From NCBI GenBank assembly GCA_003557765.1, contig PWNO01000010.1:1-8565 (forward strand): 8,565 nt of DNA, read 5' to 3'. Numbering within the stretch: position 1 is the stretch's first letter; each line of letters opens with the position of its first letter. Source of the DNA: Bacteroidales bacterium. Its GTDB lineage: Bacteria; Bacteroidota; Bacteroidia; Bacteroidales; UBA7960. The position numbers were made by a program, and so were the translations under genes. The notes beneath the pieces are model-generated. The model made no database searches. It was not told the DNA's origin and saw only the letters and a program-made list of their open reading frames with translations. Of the stretch, positions 8,370 to 8,565 are shown in pieces.

Positions 8370-8403
8370 ACGGGCAACCGTTACCCCGAGCGGATTCGAG
8401 GGG
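8351..8403. repeat. two adjacent REP-like palindromic units, the first degenerate
   Basis: Bases 8380-8403 resemble the dispersed palindromic repeat with core CCCTGAGCGGAGTCGAAGGG that I remember from many Bacteroidota intergenic regions. Here CCCC at 8384-8387 pairs with GGGG at 8400-8403, followed by a tandem GA/GA mismatch and a G-C pair. Bases 8351-8374 align with it at 18 of 24 positions, giving a 29-base period. This first unit covers the last codons and stop of the SNF2-like gene. The second unit may help terminate transcription or protect the 3' end. Family membership rests on memory and has not been searched. Confidence 0.5.
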
Positions 8404-8425
8404 ACAATGAGTTTTACAACCCGTT

Positions 8426-8459
8426 AATGATCAAAAATAAAATTATTTTTTGTATCATT
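8426..8459. promoter_or_regulatory. near-palindrome, possible operator or bidirectional terminator
   Basis: The left arm is AATGAT then CAAAAATAA (8426-8440). After a 2-base loop, the right arm is TTATTTTTTG, one extra T, then ATCATT (8443-8459). The arms pair almost completely, with one extra base in each of two places on the right. The element begins 57 bases after the stop of the SNF2-like gene and ends 29 bases before the next start codon. Its right arm overlaps the candidate promoter at 8453. A self-regulating repressor site for the next gene, or an AT-rich terminator for the operon, both fit. Confidence 0.4.
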
Positions 8460-8460
8460 G
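8453..8460 (+). promoter_or_regulatory. candidate -7 promoter element for the right-edge gene
   Basis: TATCATTG differs at one position from the Bacteroidota -7 consensus TAnnTTTG. It lies 28 bases before the ATG at 8489, which would give a short leader of about 20 bases. No clear TTG -33 element stands at the expected distance. Overlap with the preceding palindrome suggests that a protein bound there would block transcription. Confidence 0.35.
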
Positions 8461-8488
8461 TGGTAAGTTTAAAACTGACCAATATGTT

Positions 8489-8565
8489 ATGAAAGGTAAA
8501 TACATTTCAACCCAGTCCAACAAATTATTGACCTGGTTCAATACCAGGGACAAGATGTGCTTTAG
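8489..8565 (+). CDS. 5' fragment of a gene cut by the window edge; tentatively AbiEi-like antitoxin
   Basis: An ATG at 8489 opens a frame that stays open for 25 codons to the end of the window. An earlier ATG at 8484 meets a stop after two codons. The visible protein begins MKGKYIS and continues through a KLLTWF segment and a KMCF segment. This reminds me of the N-terminal winged helix of Bacteroidota AbiEi-family type IV antitoxins, which often begin with a short Ser/Gln-rich stretch, a hydrophobic-Trp-Phe helix and a Cys-Phe pair. The stretch is far too short to be sure. If correct, the toxin AbiEii would follow outside the window. No Shine-Dalgarno is present, as for the other genes here. 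It is separated from the helicase operon by 119 bases and has its own candidate promoter, so it is probably a separate unit. Confidence 0.5.
   Translation, partial: MKGKYISTQSNKLLTWFNTRDKMCF

Noticed and set aside
1..8565. CRISPR array, tRNA, rRNA, insertion sequence or integrase
   Set aside because: No regularly spaced direct repeats, no cloverleaf or rRNA-like stretches, and no transposase or recombinase motifs were seen. The only repeat pair is the two-unit REP-like element.

Overview
The window carries two very large genes on the + strand that form a tight two-gene operon. They are flanked by short AT-rich intergenic regions, and the first 77 bases of a third gene run off the right edge. 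The organism is most likely a member of the Bacteroidota. Translation starts lack Shine-Dalgarno sequences, the spacers hold TAnnTTTG-like -7 elements, and a REP-like palindrome of a kind I recall from Bacteroidota genomes lies after the second gene. This assignment is inference.

Region 1-291 is AT-rich and has no supported gene. It holds a short hairpin followed by a T-run (134-168) and one or two candidate promoter -7 elements. Gene 1 (292-5523, 1743 aa) is a giant superfamily 2 DEAD/DEAH-type helicase of the YprA/MrfA - DrmA/DrmB - DruE group. It has a DUF1998/MZB-like region near the C-terminus and a Vsr-like endonuclease domain at the very end. Gene 2 (5520-8369, 949 aa) overlaps it by 4 bp (ATGA) and is a SNF2/RapA-like helicase that resembles DISARM DrmD. 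The motor motifs of both proteins look intact.

Such pairs of a DUF1998 helicase and a SNF2-like helicase are known from phage-defence loci such as DISARM, and large DUF1998 helicases are the signature of Druantia. No methyltransferase, phospholipase D protein or Druantia accessory gene is present here. The pair may therefore be a compact helicase-helicase-nuclease defence module, or part of a larger system that continues outside the window. Two places in gene 1 where I expect zinc-binding cysteines from related proteins carry Ser, Thr or Asp instead, and the whole protein has no CxxC motif.

Region 8370-8488 contains the REP-like repeat, of which a degenerate first copy overlaps the end of gene 2. 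It also contains a near-perfect AT-rich palindrome that overlaps a probable promoter. The gene starting at 8489 is truncated by the window edge. Its first 25 residues weakly resemble AbiEi-type antitoxins, which would fit a defence island, but this is tentative.
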